Source of the DNA: Chloroflexi bacterium RBG_16_56_11
Lineage (GTDB): Bacteria; Chloroflexota; Dehalococcoidia; Dehalococcoidales; RBG-16-60-22
Length of the DNA stretch: 14,818 bases
Direction of reading: 5' to 3'
Assembly: GCA_001796865.1 (NCBI GenBank)
Contig: MGNQ01000014.1
Location: 12,025 to 26,842, forward strand
The notes under the pieces were generated by a model. That model was not told the origin of the DNA. It searched no databases and saw only the letters and a program-made list of their open reading frames with translations. Positions within the stretch are counted from its first letter, which is position 1; each line of letters opens with the position of its first letter. This document shows positions 1 through 7,059 of the stretch, in pieces. The position numbers and the translations under genes were made by a program.

Positions 1-246
1 CGTGTTATTGATGCCGTGGACCACCGCCGAAGCGAGTCCCCTCTCGGTCTTGCGGACGATTATCCTGACGGGATACTCCGGCGCCAGGCTCTCGATAACC
101 CCGGCGGTGCCGTCCCGGCTGTTGTCATCGATAAACACGGTTTCGTAGTCGTAGCCTGAAAGCGCCGGGGCGATTTTTTTTACGAGCGGGATGATATTCT
201 CCCTCTCGTTATAGGTAGGTATGATGATGGAGACGGCTTTACCCAT
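1..246 (-). CDS. Family 2 glycosyltransferase, N-terminal fragment (dolichyl-phosphate mannose synthase-like)
   Basis: The frame is open from an ATG at 246 to the left edge, giving 82 residues with the rest outside the window. The N-terminus reads MGKAVSIIIPTYNERENI, the classic GT-A nucleotide-sugar binding strand of GT2 enzymes. It is followed by YETVFIDDNSRDGT at about residues 34-47, where the first Asp pair binds the nucleotide, and by a KTERGLASAVVHGI segment at 66-79 that resembles polyprenyl-phosphate mannose/glucose synthases. Members transfer a sugar from a nucleotide donor to a polyprenyl phosphate at the cytoplasmic membrane face, or act in related glycan pathways; the exact acceptor cannot be told here. 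The start overlaps the serS stop by 8 bases (239-246), which suggests translational coupling as the third gene of a lysS-serS unit. The family call is firm; the substrate is unknown. Confidence 0.85.
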   Translation of the reverse strand, partial: MGKAVSIIIPTYNERENIIPLVKKIAPALSGYDYETVFIDDNSRDGTAGVIESLAPEYPVRIIVRKTERGLASAVVHGINNT

Positions 247-1486
247 CGGGCTTGATGACCTTCGTTCTCATGTAGTCCCGGAGCGCCCCGGGCACGGTGA
301 TGCTACCGTCCGGTTGCTGATAGTTCTCCATGACGGCAATCATTATCCGGGGCAGGGCCAAGCCGGAGCCGTTGAGGGTGTGGACATACTGCGGCCGCGC
401 CTCCGGCCCCGGGCGGTAGCGGACATTGGCCCGCCGTGCCTGGAAATCGGTGCAGTTGGAGCAGGAGCTTACCTCCAGCCACTCGGCGATGCCGGGCGCC
501 CAGACCTCGATGTCATAGCTCCTGGCGGCGGCGAAGCCCATATCGGCCGTGCAATGCTCCACGACCCGGTAAGGCAGGTCCAGCTTCTGGCAGACCTCCT
601 CGGCATCACGGGTAAGTTTTTCCAGCTCTTCGTTTGATTTTTCCGGCTCGGTGAACTTGTATAGCTCCACCTTGTCGAACTGGTGGCCGCGCTTGATGCC
701 CCGCGTGTCTTTCCCGGCGGACATCTTTTCCCGGCGGAAACAGGCGGTGTAAGCGACGTAGTAGCGCGGCAGGTCTTCTTTGTTCAGGATTTCGTCGCGG
801 TGCAGGTTGGTAAGCGGGATTTCGGCCGTCCCGACGAACCAGAGGTCGTCTTCAACATCGTGATAGATGTTGTCGGCGAACTTGGGGAGCTGGCCGGAAC
901 CGACCATGCATTCCTGCTTGACCATGAAGGGCGGGTAAATCTCTTGATAGCCGTGCTCCCGGGTGTGCATGTCGAGCATAAAATAGATCAGGGAGCGCTG
1001 TAAACGGGCGCCGGCGCCCCCGAGGATATAGAAACGGCTGCCGGATATCTTCACACCACGGTCGAAGTCGATGATTCCCAGGTCTTCCCCCAGCTTCCAG
1101 TGCGGCGCGGGAGTGAAATCGAATTTCTTCGGCTCTTTCCAGGTCCGCACGACGACGTTATGGCTTTCGTCTTTCCCCACCGGCACGGTCGACTGCGGGA
1201 TATTGGGCATCTGCAGGAGGAGTGCTTCAAGCTGCGCGTCGAGTCGCCTCACCTCCTCTTCCATTTCCTGGATTTCAGTGCGAAGCTGGCGGCCTCTTTC
1301 CTGGGCCTTCTCCCTCTCTCTGGATACGGTTTTCCTTTCCTGCCTCAGGCTATCCAGCCGTCCGATTTTCTGCCGGCGCTCGCTGTCCAGCCGCAGGATT
1401 TCATCGATTGGTGCATTGTCATTCCGGTTGGCTACCGCCTCTCGCACCATCTCCGGATTTTCACGGACGAATCTGATATCCAGCAT
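239..1486 (-). CDS. serS: Seryl-tRNA synthetase
   Basis: The 415-residue protein has the usual length for bacterial SerRS, a class II synthetase that charges tRNA-Ser (and tRNA-Sec where present) in the cytoplasm. Residues 1-100 form the N-terminal arm: MLDIRFVRENPEMV followed by a long charged coiled coil at about 28-95 that grips the tRNA long variable arm. The TAE serine-binding motif is at 220-222. Motif 2 is CFRREKMSAGKDTRGIKRGHQFDKVE at 249-274, and motif 3 is LNGSGLALPR at 371-380, where many homologues have LAVGR. The end, PDGSITVPGALRDYM, is typical. The start at 1486 matches the family N-terminus. A GGGGGTGA stretch lies about 12 bases upstream, which is a long spacing. The gene lies 68 bases after lysS in the same direction and is probably cotranscribed with it. 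Confidence 0.97.
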   Translation of the reverse strand: MLDIRFVRENPEMVREAVANRNDNAPIDEILRLDSERRQKIGRLDSLRQERKTVSREREKAQERGRQLRTEIQEMEEEVRRLDAQLEALLLQMPNIPQSTVPVGKDESHNVVVRTWKEPKKFDFTPAPHWKLGEDLGIIDFDRGVKISGSRFYILGGAGARLQRSLIYFMLDMHTREHGYQEIYPPFMVKQECMVGSGQLPKFADNIYHDVEDDLWFVGTAEIPLTNLHRDEILNKEDLPRYYVAYTACFRREKMSAGKDTRGIKRGHQFDKVELYKFTEPEKSNEELEKLTRDAEEVCQKLDLPYRVVEHCTADMGFAAARSYDIEVWAPGIAEWLEVSSCSNCTDFQARRANVRYRPGPEARPQYVHTLNGSGLALPRIMIAVMENYQQPDGSITVPGALRDYMRTKVIKPDG

Positions 1487-1554
1487 AATATTTTCGCGTC
1501 ACCCCCTTTTTTATGGGATACTCCTCTCGCTCGATGGGAGAGGCCGTGTGAGGG
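1487..1554. repeat. lysS-serS spacer with a CCTCTC/GAGAGG palindromic repeat
   Basis: The 68-base spacer contains an inverted repeat, CCTCTC at 1523-1528 and GAGAGG at 1538-1543, in a wider GGTGAGGGT/CCCTCTCC-style context. It resembles the dispersed palindromes seen in many GC-rich bacterial genomes. The repeat-like sequence seems to run into the lysS stop codon. No T-tract follows, so it does not look like a terminator. Confidence 0.5.
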
Positions 1555-3066
1555 TTACCCCTTCTCCCTTAACTGCGGGAAAAGTATCACTTCCCTTATC
1601 GACGGCTGGTTGGTGAGCAACATGACGAGGCGGTCTATGCCAATGCCGAGACCGGCGGTGGGGGGCATGCCGTACTCCAGCGCCGTCAGGTAGTCCTCGT
1701 CTATCGTCCATTTTTCTTCATCGGCGCCGAGGCGTTCCTTCATCTGCTCCTCGAACCGCTGTCTCTGCTCGATAGGATCGTTCAACTCGCTGTAGGCGTT
1801 GGCGATTTCCAGCCCGCCGGCGACCGCCTGGAAGCGCTCGACGACACGCTCTTCGCCGGGCTTCTTCTTGGCCAGCGGCGACATCGAGACCGGATAATCG
1901 ATAAGGAAGGCGGGCTGGATGATTTTAGGCCGGGCGAAGGTCTTGTACAACTCATCGACCTGTTTAGCCCAGTTTTTATCGGGGTCAACCTCGATGTTCA
2001 TCGAGCGCATTTTTTCCATCAGCCCGGCGGCCGTGGGATATTTCACGAAATCGATACCGCTGTACTCTCTAACTGCATCACGGAGGGCGATACGCCGCCA
2101 CGGTGACTTTAAGTTAACGGTGTTCTCCCCATACTTGATTTCCGGCGTTCCCAGGACCTCCTGGCTGACCCGGGGTATCATTTCTTCCACCATTTCCATA
2201 ACGTCATTGTAGTCGGCGTAAGCCTCATAGCTTTCAAGCAGCGTGTATTCCGGGCTGTGCGTGGTGGAAATGCCCTCGTTGCGGAAGACCCTCCCTATCT
2301 CATAGACCTTATCGAATCCGCCGACGATGAGCCGTTTGAGGTGAAGCTCCAGGGCAATGCGCAGGGTGAAGTCCCGGTCGAGGGCGTTGTGGTGTGTGAC
2401 GAACGGTGCTGCCAGCGCACCCCCGGCCGAGGCCTGCAACACTGGCGTTTCCACTTCGATAAAGCCGCGCCGGTCGAGGAACTGCCTGACGGCGGCGACA
2501 ATCCGGCTACGCACCAGGAAAATATCCTTGACCTCGCTGTTGGCGATGAGGTCGAGATAGCGCTGGCGGTAGCGGATTTCCGTATCGCTGAGCCCGTGCC
2601 ACTTTTCCGGCAGGGGCTGGAGCGACTTAGCCAGGAGAGTGAATTCCTGCACAGCCACCGTCGGTTCCTGGGTTTTAGTACGAAAAAGCCGGCCGCTGGC
2701 GCCGATAAAGTCGCCAACGTCAATGTTTTTCAGTAACTCGATCAGGGATGGATTGAGCCGGTCACCGAAGAGTAGCTGGATTTTACCGGACCCGTCACGC
2801 AGGTCGATAAACACGATTTTCCCCATCTTGCGTTTGGCGGTTACCCGTCCGGCGACGCTGGTTTGAGGATTATCGTCCAAGAGATTCCTCGTAGAAACCT
2901 GAGGCATCCCATCGCTCTTTGCTTCAAACTCTTTGAGCCGGCTGACCGCATCCTGCGCGGTGTGGCTACGCCGATAGCTTTTAGGATAGGGGTCAATGCC
3001 CTGAGAGCGGACCTGATTTAGCTTTTGTTTCCGCTGTTCGTTGATATCATCAATCGTCGGCGTCAT
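1555..3066 (-). CDS. lysS: Lysyl-tRNA synthetase, class II
   Basis: The 503-residue length is normal for class II LysRS, the cytoplasmic enzyme that charges tRNA-Lys. An N-terminal OB-fold anticodon-binding domain lies at about 68-145 (VAGRVTAKRKMGKIVFIDLRDGSGKIQL). The catalytic domain carries motif 1 around 186-208 (RSRIVAAVRQFLDRRGFIEVETP). Motif 2 is at 260-278 (VFRNEGISTTHSPEYTLLE), and motif 3 is at 464-485 (EYGMPPTAGLGIGIDRLVML). The lysine-site strand RIALELHLKRL at 236-246 differs slightly from the common RIAPELYLKRL. The end, SIREVILFPQLREKG, is family-typical, so the protein is intact although its stop codon touches a palindromic repeat. The ATG at 3066 has a modest AGGA upstream. 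It is the first gene of lysS-serS-glycosyltransferase. Confidence 0.97.
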   Translation of the reverse strand: MTPTIDDINEQRKQKLNQVRSQGIDPYPKSYRRSHTAQDAVSRLKEFEAKSDGMPQVSTRNLLDDNPQTSVAGRVTAKRKMGKIVFIDLRDGSGKIQLLFGDRLNPSLIELLKNIDVGDFIGASGRLFRTKTQEPTVAVQEFTLLAKSLQPLPEKWHGLSDTEIRYRQRYLDLIANSEVKDIFLVRSRIVAAVRQFLDRRGFIEVETPVLQASAGGALAAPFVTHHNALDRDFTLRIALELHLKRLIVGGFDKVYEIGRVFRNEGISTTHSPEYTLLESYEAYADYNDVMEMVEEMIPRVSQEVLGTPEIKYGENTVNLKSPWRRIALRDAVREYSGIDFVKYPTAAGLMEKMRSMNIEVDPDKNWAKQVDELYKTFARPKIIQPAFLIDYPVSMSPLAKKKPGEERVVERFQAVAGGLEIANAYSELNDPIEQRQRFEEQMKERLGADEEKWTIDEDYLTALEYGMPPTAGLGIGIDRLVMLLTNQPSIREVILFPQLREKG

Positions 3067-3097
3067 TTTTCATCCTGCACCATAAAAAGACTGACCT

Positions 3098-3246
3098 TGT
3101 CCGAAAACAATGGATCGTCGTCCCGAGCGAAGCGAAGGATCTCGGTTGGGCGAAGGGAGGAATCCTGTCTCTTCTACCTTCCCGCCCCGAGATTCTTCGG
3201 TCGCCCCGATATAATCGGGACTCCCTCAGAATGACATTTTCGGACA
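3098..3246. repeat. 149-base palindromic element with 10-base terminal inverted repeats in the lysS leader
   Basis: Perfect inverted ends TGTCCGAAAA (3098-3107) and TTTTCGGACA (3237-3246) bound the element. Inside are imperfectly complementary arms (GAGCGAAGCGAAGGATCTCGG near 3123-3143 and the GAGATTCTTCGGTCGCC region near 3189-3205) and a small hairpin, CCCGAT-ATA-ATCGGG. The 13-mer CTCAGAATGACAT at 3225-3237 is identical to one end of the repeat at 9093-9179, so both belong to one family. Being short, non-coding and with inverted ends, it looks like a MITE. It occupies about half of the 316-base gap between lysS and rpsP. Confidence 0.75.
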
Positions 3247-3269
3247 GCCTCTGAATTTGCGCCACCATT

Positions 3270-3299
3270 ATTATATGGTATTCTCCTACCCATTACCAG
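3270..3299 (-). promoter_or_regulatory. Possible lysS promoter
   Basis: On the minus strand a perfect TATAAT (3270-3275) is preceded 18 bases upstream by a weak -35, CTGGTA (3294-3299). If used, the lysS transcript would carry a leader of roughly 200 bases containing the whole 149-base palindromic element. Confidence 0.4.
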
Positions 3300-3316
3300 C
3301 CATTTTTCATACGCCA

Positions 3317-3345
3317 TTGACAGCTTGGGTCTTATAGTGCATAAT
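3317..3345 (+). promoter_or_regulatory. Sigma70-type promoter of rpsP-khpA
   Basis: TTGACA (3317-3322), a 17-base spacer and CATAAT (3340-3345) form a near-consensus promoter. The start site expected near 3352 gives a leader of about 30 bases before the rpsP ATG at 3383. An AAAGG lies a few bases upstream of that ATG. Confidence 0.75.
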
Positions 3346-3382
3346 AGGGAACGTAAAGAATTCGCTAAGAAGAAAGGCGTAA

Positions 3383-3652
3383 ATGCTCAGGATCAGGCTA
3401 AGACGTGTGGGGGCAAAAAAGAGGCCCAGTTACCGGGTGGTTGTCGCTGATATCCGGTCGCCCCGCGATGGGGCTTTTGTCGATATTATAGGTCACTACG
3501 ACCCCATGACCAATCCGGAGACGATTGTCATCCAGGAGGAGCGGGCGTTGCATTGGCTGAGTAAGGGCGCCCAGCCGACAGAAACCACTGCCCGACTACT
3601 AGGTAAGGCAGGTATTCTAGAAAAGTTCAAGCCAGTCAAGGAGAAATCATGA
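3383..3652 (+). CDS. rpsP: 30S ribosomal protein S16
   Basis: The 89-residue protein starts MLRIRLRRVGAKKRPSYRVV, the strongly conserved S16 N-terminus. It continues with VADIRSPRDGAFVDIIGHYDPMTNP at 21-45 and the WLSKGAQPTETTARLLGKAG segment at 58-77. S16 binds 16S rRNA in the body of the 30S subunit and is needed for its assembly. Length and sequence are typical, with no insertion. The gene is led by a near-consensus promoter and overlaps khpA by four bases (ATGA). In many bacteria rimM, trmD and rplS follow; here the unit ends after khpA. Confidence 0.97.
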   Translation: MLRIRLRRVGAKKRPSYRVVVADIRSPRDGAFVDIIGHYDPMTNPETIVIQEERALHWLSKGAQPTETTARLLGKAGILEKFKPVKEKS

Positions 3653-3876
3653 AGGAACTAGTGGAGTACATCGCCAAGTCAATCGTGAACGACCCCAATG
3701 CAGTGAGTGTCGAAGAGGAGACCAACGAGGAAGGTATCACGCTGAAGTTACGCGTTGCTGATGACGATAAAGGCAGAATCATCGGCAAGCAGGGGCAGAT
3801 CGCCCAGGCCATGCGCACCTTGCTCCGGGTAAAAGCCGCCAAGGCCCAGACCAGGGTCAGACTAGAAATCATGTAA
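3649..3876 (+). CDS. khpA: KhpA-like KH-domain RNA-binding protein
   Basis: This is a 75-residue protein made of a single KH domain. The GxxG loop that contacts RNA is G46-K-Q-G49 within RIIGKQGQIAQAMRTLLR, and the basic C-terminus VKAAKAQTRVRLEIM is typical. The family (formerly YlqC) binds RNA, pairs with KhpB in several Gram-positive bacteria, and is nearly always encoded beside rpsP. The ATG overlaps the rpsP stop as ATGA. A strong AAGGAG at 3638-3643 lies inside the end of rpsP, so it is translated efficiently from the same message. It is followed by two hairpins, the second a clear terminator. The KH family call is secure; the precise role in this organism is inferred. Confidence 0.93.
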   Translation: MKELVEYIAKSIVNDPNAVSVEEETNEEGITLKLRVADDDKGRIIGKQGQIAQAMRTLLRVKAAKAQTRVRLEIM

Positions 3877-3931
3877 TCAAGCTCGCTGACGCCGCACGTA
3901 GAGGTCTCCAGCTGTCCCCCGTCTACACACG

Positions 3932-3949
3932 CCTCTCCTCCAGGAGAGG
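3932..3949. repeat. Short perfect hairpin CCTCTCCT/AGGAGAGG
   Basis: Eight complementary bases on each side (3932-3939 and 3942-3949) are separated by CC, so a real hairpin would open the innermost pair. No T-tract follows on either strand, so it is not itself a terminator. It shares the CCTCTC/GAGAGG arms of the lysS-serS spacer repeat and may be a relic of the same family. Confidence 0.5.
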
Positions 3950-3982
3950 AAGAAAAGTGAAATAACGCCACACATCAAAAAG

Positions 3983-4011
3983 CCGCTGAGATAATCAGCG
4001 GTATATTTTTT
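3983..4011. terminator. Bidirectional intrinsic terminator between khpA and atpC
   Basis: The stem CCGCTGA (3983-3989) with loop GATAA pairs with TCAGCGG (3995-4001). It is followed by a T-rich tract, TATATTTTTT, on the plus strand. The bases to the left (CAAAAAG) supply a short U-tract for the minus strand. It sits exactly between the convergent khpA and atpC genes and would end both transcripts. Confidence 0.88.
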
Positions 4012-4024
4012 ACCCGGGAGTAGC

Positions 4025-4447
4025 CTACAAATTCCGCCGTCTCTTTATCTTCTCCGCCACGGTGATGCGCGCCACGGCCCTCCGTAGTGCCGCTTCCGCC
4101 CTGGTTTCGTCCAGGCCGGCCATGTGCCGGTCTTTTAAACGCTCCTCGGCCCGCTGCTTGGCCGCCTCGGCCCGTGCCACGTCTATCTCCTCCGCCCTCT
4201 CCGCCTGGTCCGCCAGGATGATGATCCGGTCCGGGCGCACCTCGAGAAAGCCGCCGGAAATAGCCAGCGCGTCTTCCTGGCCGCCATGCCTGACCACCAG
4301 CTCTCCGGCCTGGAGGATGGTCATCAACGGAGCGTGGTGCGGTAAAATCCCCAGTTGCCCCCCGACGCCGGGGGCTATGACCGCCTCCGCCTCCTGGGTA
4401 TAGACCACCCGTTCCGCCGTGACTATCTCAACCTTGATGCTAGACAT
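4025..4447 (-). CDS. atpC: F-type ATP synthase epsilon subunit
   Basis: The 140-residue protein has the full two-domain layout. An N-terminal beta-sandwich at about 1-87 carries the family signature PGVGGQLGILPHHAPLMTIL (27-46) and GGFLEVRPDRIIILAD. A C-terminal helical hairpin at about 90-135 is rich in Ala, Arg and Glu and can inhibit rotation in ATPase direction. Epsilon belongs to the central stalk with gamma and contacts the c-ring. The ATG overlaps the atpD stop by 8 bases with no clear separate Shine-Dalgarno sequence, so translation is probably coupled to atpD. It is the last gene of the operon, 14 bases from the T-rich end of the terminator. Confidence 0.95.
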   Translation of the reverse strand: MSSIKVEIVTAERVVYTQEAEAVIAPGVGGQLGILPHHAPLMTILQAGELVVRHGGQEDALAISGGFLEVRPDRIIILADQAERAEEIDVARAEAAKQRAEERLKDRHMAGLDETRAEAALRRAVARITVAEKIKRRRNL

Positions 4448-5843
4448 TAGCGCTCGAACTCAGTTTTTTCGCCGCCTCGGCGACCTCTTCGATGCCGCCG
4501 ACCATGTAGAATGCCTGCTCCGGCAGGTCGTCGTATTTGCCTTCCAGGATTTCCTTGAACCCCCGCACCGTGTCCTCGACCTTGACGTATTTGCCGGGCC
4601 TTCCGGTGAATACCTCGGTGACGAACATCGGCTGCGAGAGGAACCTCTGGATACGCCGCGCCCGTGACACGGACTGCTTGTCTTCCTCGCTGAGCTCTTC
4701 GATGCCCAGGATGGCGATGATGTCCTGGAGGTCCTTGTACCGCTGCAACACCCTCTGCACCTCGCGGGCCACCCGGTAGTGCTCCTCGCCGACAATCTTG
4801 GGGTCGAGAATGCGCGAGGTCGATGTTAGCGGGTCGACCGCCGGGTATAAACCCTGCTCGGCGATTGACCTCTCCAGCGCCACAACGGCATCGAGGTGCC
4901 CGAAGGTGGTTACCACGCCCGGGTCGGTATAGTCGTCGGCGGGAACGTAGATGGCCTGGAAAGACGTAATCGAGCCTTTCTTGGTGGAAGCTATCCTCTC
5001 CTGGAGCTCGCCCATCTCGGTGGCCAGCGTCGGCTGGTAACCGACGGCCGAGGGCATCCGGCCCAGCAGCGCTGATACCTCCATCCCGGCCAGTGTGTAG
5101 CGGTAGATGTTATCGATAAACAGCAGCACGTCCTGGCCCTCGACATCGCGGAAGTATTCTGCCATGGTCAGGCCGGTCAACCCCACGCGCAGTCGTACGC
5201 CGGGCGGCTCGTTCATCTGCCCGAAGACCATCACCGTCTTATCGATGACGCCCGACTCTTTCATTTCGCGCCAGAGGTCGTTGCCCTCGCGGGAGCGCTC
5301 GCCGATGCCGGTAAAGACGGAGAATCCGCCGTGCATCGTCGCGATGTTGCGGATGAGTTCCTGGATAATCACCGTCTTGCCCACGCCGGCGCCGCCGTAA
5401 GCCCCGATTTTCCCGCCCTTGGTGAACGGCACAATCAAATCAACTACTTTTAAACCCGTTTCCAGCACCTGGGTGCTGGTCTCCTGCTCTTCGAAGGTTG
5501 GGGGCTGGCGGTGTATCGGCCACCGGTCGGCGGCTTTGACCTCGCCGAGGTTGTCCAGGGGGACGCCCATGACGTCGAATAGTCTCCCCAGCGTCGCCCG
5601 GCCCACCGGCACCATGAGCGCCGAGCCGGTATCGACGGCCTCGGCGCCTCGTTCGAGTCCATCGGTCGGCGATAGTGCCAGACAGCGGACCCAGTTGTTA
5701 CCTAGATGGTCCTGCACTTCGAGCACGATCTTCCCGCTGCCCGTCTGTATCTCGATGGCGTTAAAGAGCGCCGGCAGGGCGTCGGGCGGGTATTCGACAT
5801 CCACCACCGTGCCGATTACCTGAACAACTTTTCCCTTGGCCAT
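4440..5843 (-). CDS. atpD: F-type ATP synthase beta subunit (catalytic)
   Basis: The 467-residue protein has a beta-barrel at about 1-80 and the nucleotide domain after it. The P-loop GGAGVGKT is at 150-157. GERSREGNDL at 181-190 carries the catalytic Glu182. Walker B is LLFIDNIYRYT at 240-250, where most homologues read FRFT. SALLGRMPSAVGYQPTLATEMG at 257-278 and the PADDYTDP loop are conserved. The C-terminal lever is EELSEED at 382-388, with Glu replacing the usual first Asp of DELSEED, a conservative change. Beta carries the catalytic sites of the F1 hexamer. A GAGG sequence a few bases before the ATG serves as ribosome site. A 355-base repeat-rich gap separates it from atpG upstream, while atpC overlaps its 3' end. 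Confidence 0.98.
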   Translation of the reverse strand: MAKGKVVQVIGTVVDVEYPPDALPALFNAIEIQTGSGKIVLEVQDHLGNNWVRCLALSPTDGLERGAEAVDTGSALMVPVGRATLGRLFDVMGVPLDNLGEVKAADRWPIHRQPPTFEEQETSTQVLETGLKVVDLIVPFTKGGKIGAYGGAGVGKTVIIQELIRNIATMHGGFSVFTGIGERSREGNDLWREMKESGVIDKTVMVFGQMNEPPGVRLRVGLTGLTMAEYFRDVEGQDVLLFIDNIYRYTLAGMEVSALLGRMPSAVGYQPTLATEMGELQERIASTKKGSITSFQAIYVPADDYTDPGVVTTFGHLDAVVALERSIAEQGLYPAVDPLTSTSRILDPKIVGEEHYRVAREVQRVLQRYKDLQDIIAILGIEELSEEDKQSVSRARRIQRFLSQPMFVTEVFTGRPGKYVKVEDTVRGFKEILEGKYDDLPEQAFYMVGGIEEVAEAAKKLSSSANV

Positions 5844-5863
5844 ACTAACCTCACTTTAGTCTT

Positions 5864-5980
5864 TCATTGCGAGACCATCTCGATGAGCCCCGATGTCCTG
5901 CGACGAATCGGGAGTCGTAGCAATCCCACAGGCAAGATGCCACCAGTGAGATTGTCACGTCGCTACGCTCCTCGCAATGA
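5864..5980. repeat. 117-base GTCATTGCGAG-family palindromic element, atpG/atpD junction
   Basis: Ten-base perfect inverted ends TCATTGCGAG (5864-5873) and CTCGCAATGA (5971-5980) enclose an internal CCCGAT...ATCGGG pair and the segment GTCGCTACGCTCCTCGCAAT. It shares that right half with the element at 7418-7528. It has no coding capacity and lies wholly within the untranslated spacer before atpD. Confidence 0.8.
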
Positions 5981-6004
5981 CAACATAATTCACTCACTTT
6001 ATCA

Positions 6005-6190
6005 TGTCATTCTGACGTAGGTCAGAATCCACTCTTTCCCCTCCCCTGGATTCCGGCTTCTGCCGTAATGGTTATTTATTTTCATCTCTCTGTTCACCAT
6101 ACCGACGAAAGTCGGTATCCAGTTCTTCTCTTCCCTTTGCTTACGCTCACAATTCTCTGGATTCCCGCTTTCGCGGGGATCCATCATTAC
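6005..6190. repeat. Mosaic of small tetraloop hairpins, atpG/atpD junction
   Basis: Three tight hairpins with four-base loops lie in a row. They are TTCTGAC-GTAG-GTCAGAA (6010-6027), TACCGAC-GAAA-GTCGGTA (6100-6117) and ATTCCCGC-TTTC-GCGGGGAT (6161-6180); the last reads with a GAAA loop in the atp mRNA. A partial CGGC-TTCT-GCCG pair lies near 6053-6064. The GGATTCC/GGAATCC flanks match the widespread 'CGCGAAAGCG' repeat type. With the preceding element this fills the 355-base gap between atpG and atpD. No ORF there looks real. Confidence 0.65.
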
Positions 6191-6198
6191 TCTAATTA

Positions 6199-7053
6199 CT
6201 ACTCCAGCGCCGCCACGCCGCCGGCGATATCCAGGAGCTCCTTGGTAATCGCTTCCTGGCGCGCTTTGTTGTATAACAAAGTTAAATCGCCGATGAAGTC
6301 CTGGGCGCTATCGGTCGCGTTCCTCATCGCCACCATCCTGGCCGACTGCTCGCTGGCGATTGACTCCATGATGGCGTGGTATATCTCCATCTCGACGAAG
6401 CGGGGTAGCAGCGCCCCCAGCACCGCCTCGGCGCCCGGCTCGTAGATATAGTCGACGTTCTCACCGCCGGGTATGACCGCCGGTTCCACGGGCAGCAGCT
6501 GCTTCATTACCGGCTTCTGCACCATCGTGGAGACAAACTGGGCATATGAAATATAGACCATGTCCGCGACGCCGTTGGTGTAATCATCGATGACGATGTG
6601 CGATATCGGCAGGGTGTCCAACAGGCCGGGCCGGTCACCAAGATTGATGAACTCGGCGCACATGTCGCAGCCGTACCGCGCCGCGAAGTCGCGTCCCTTG
6701 CGTCCCACGGAGACGACCCTGACCGGTTTTTTCTGCTCGATGATGAAGGCGGCCAGCTTCCGGTTGAGGTTAGAGTTGAGTCCGCCGCACAGGCCGCGGT
6801 CGGGGGTAATATGTACCACTTCGATTTTTTCTACCGGACGCCGCTGTAACAGCGGGTGCTGCAGCCCGATATCCGGCAGGGCCGCCAGGTCGGCGATGAC
6901 CTGCTCAATCTTGGCCGCGTAAGGACGTCCCGCCAGACCCCTTTCCTGGGCCTTCCTCATCTTGGAAGCGGCTATCATCTCCATCGCGCGCGTAATCTTG
7001 GCGATGTTCTGGACGCCTTTGATGCGGCGGCGTACTTTTCTGATGTCCGGCAT
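6199..7053 (-). CDS. atpG: F-type ATP synthase gamma subunit
   Basis: The 284-residue protein has normal length. The N-terminal helix MPDIRKVRRRIKGVQNIAKITRAMEMIAASKMRKAQ (1-36) is the conserved half of the rotor coiled coil. The middle Rossmann-like domain carries ITPDRGLCGGLNSNL near 82-96. The C-terminal helix ends in SARMVAMRNATDSAQDFIGDLTLLYNKARQEAITKELLDIAGG, with the second conserved coil. Gamma is the central shaft that links the c-ring to the alpha3beta3 hexamer. The ATG lies only 6 bases after the stop of the DUF3795-like gene, and no well-spaced Shine-Dalgarno sequence precedes it. Its translation may therefore depend on ribosomes finishing that gene. A 145-base run of hairpin repeats begins just after its stop and continues towards atpD. 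Confidence 0.97.
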   Translation of the reverse strand: MPDIRKVRRRIKGVQNIAKITRAMEMIAASKMRKAQERGLAGRPYAAKIEQVIADLAALPDIGLQHPLLQRRPVEKIEVVHITPDRGLCGGLNSNLNRKLAAFIIEQKKPVRVVSVGRKGRDFAARYGCDMCAEFINLGDRPGLLDTLPISHIVIDDYTNGVADMVYISYAQFVSTMVQKPVMKQLLPVEPAVIPGGENVDYIYEPGAEAVLGALLPRFVEMEIYHAIMESIASEQSARMVAMRNATDSAQDFIGDLTLLYNKARQEAITKELLDIAGGVAALE

Positions 7054-7059
7054 AATACT

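Noticed and set aside
3025..3268. Two overlapping short frames in the lysS-rpsP gap
   Set aside because: Both read through the 149-base repeat; their peptides (for example RIPPFAQPRSFASLGT) are typical of translated intergenic palindromes.
4440..5843. Altered beta subunit because of FRFT to YRYT and DELSEED to EELSEED changes
   Set aside because: Both are conservative substitutions, and all catalytic residues are in place.
5706..6187. Open frames across the atpG-atpD spacer on both strands
   Set aside because: They translate palindromic repeats and have no conserved protein features.
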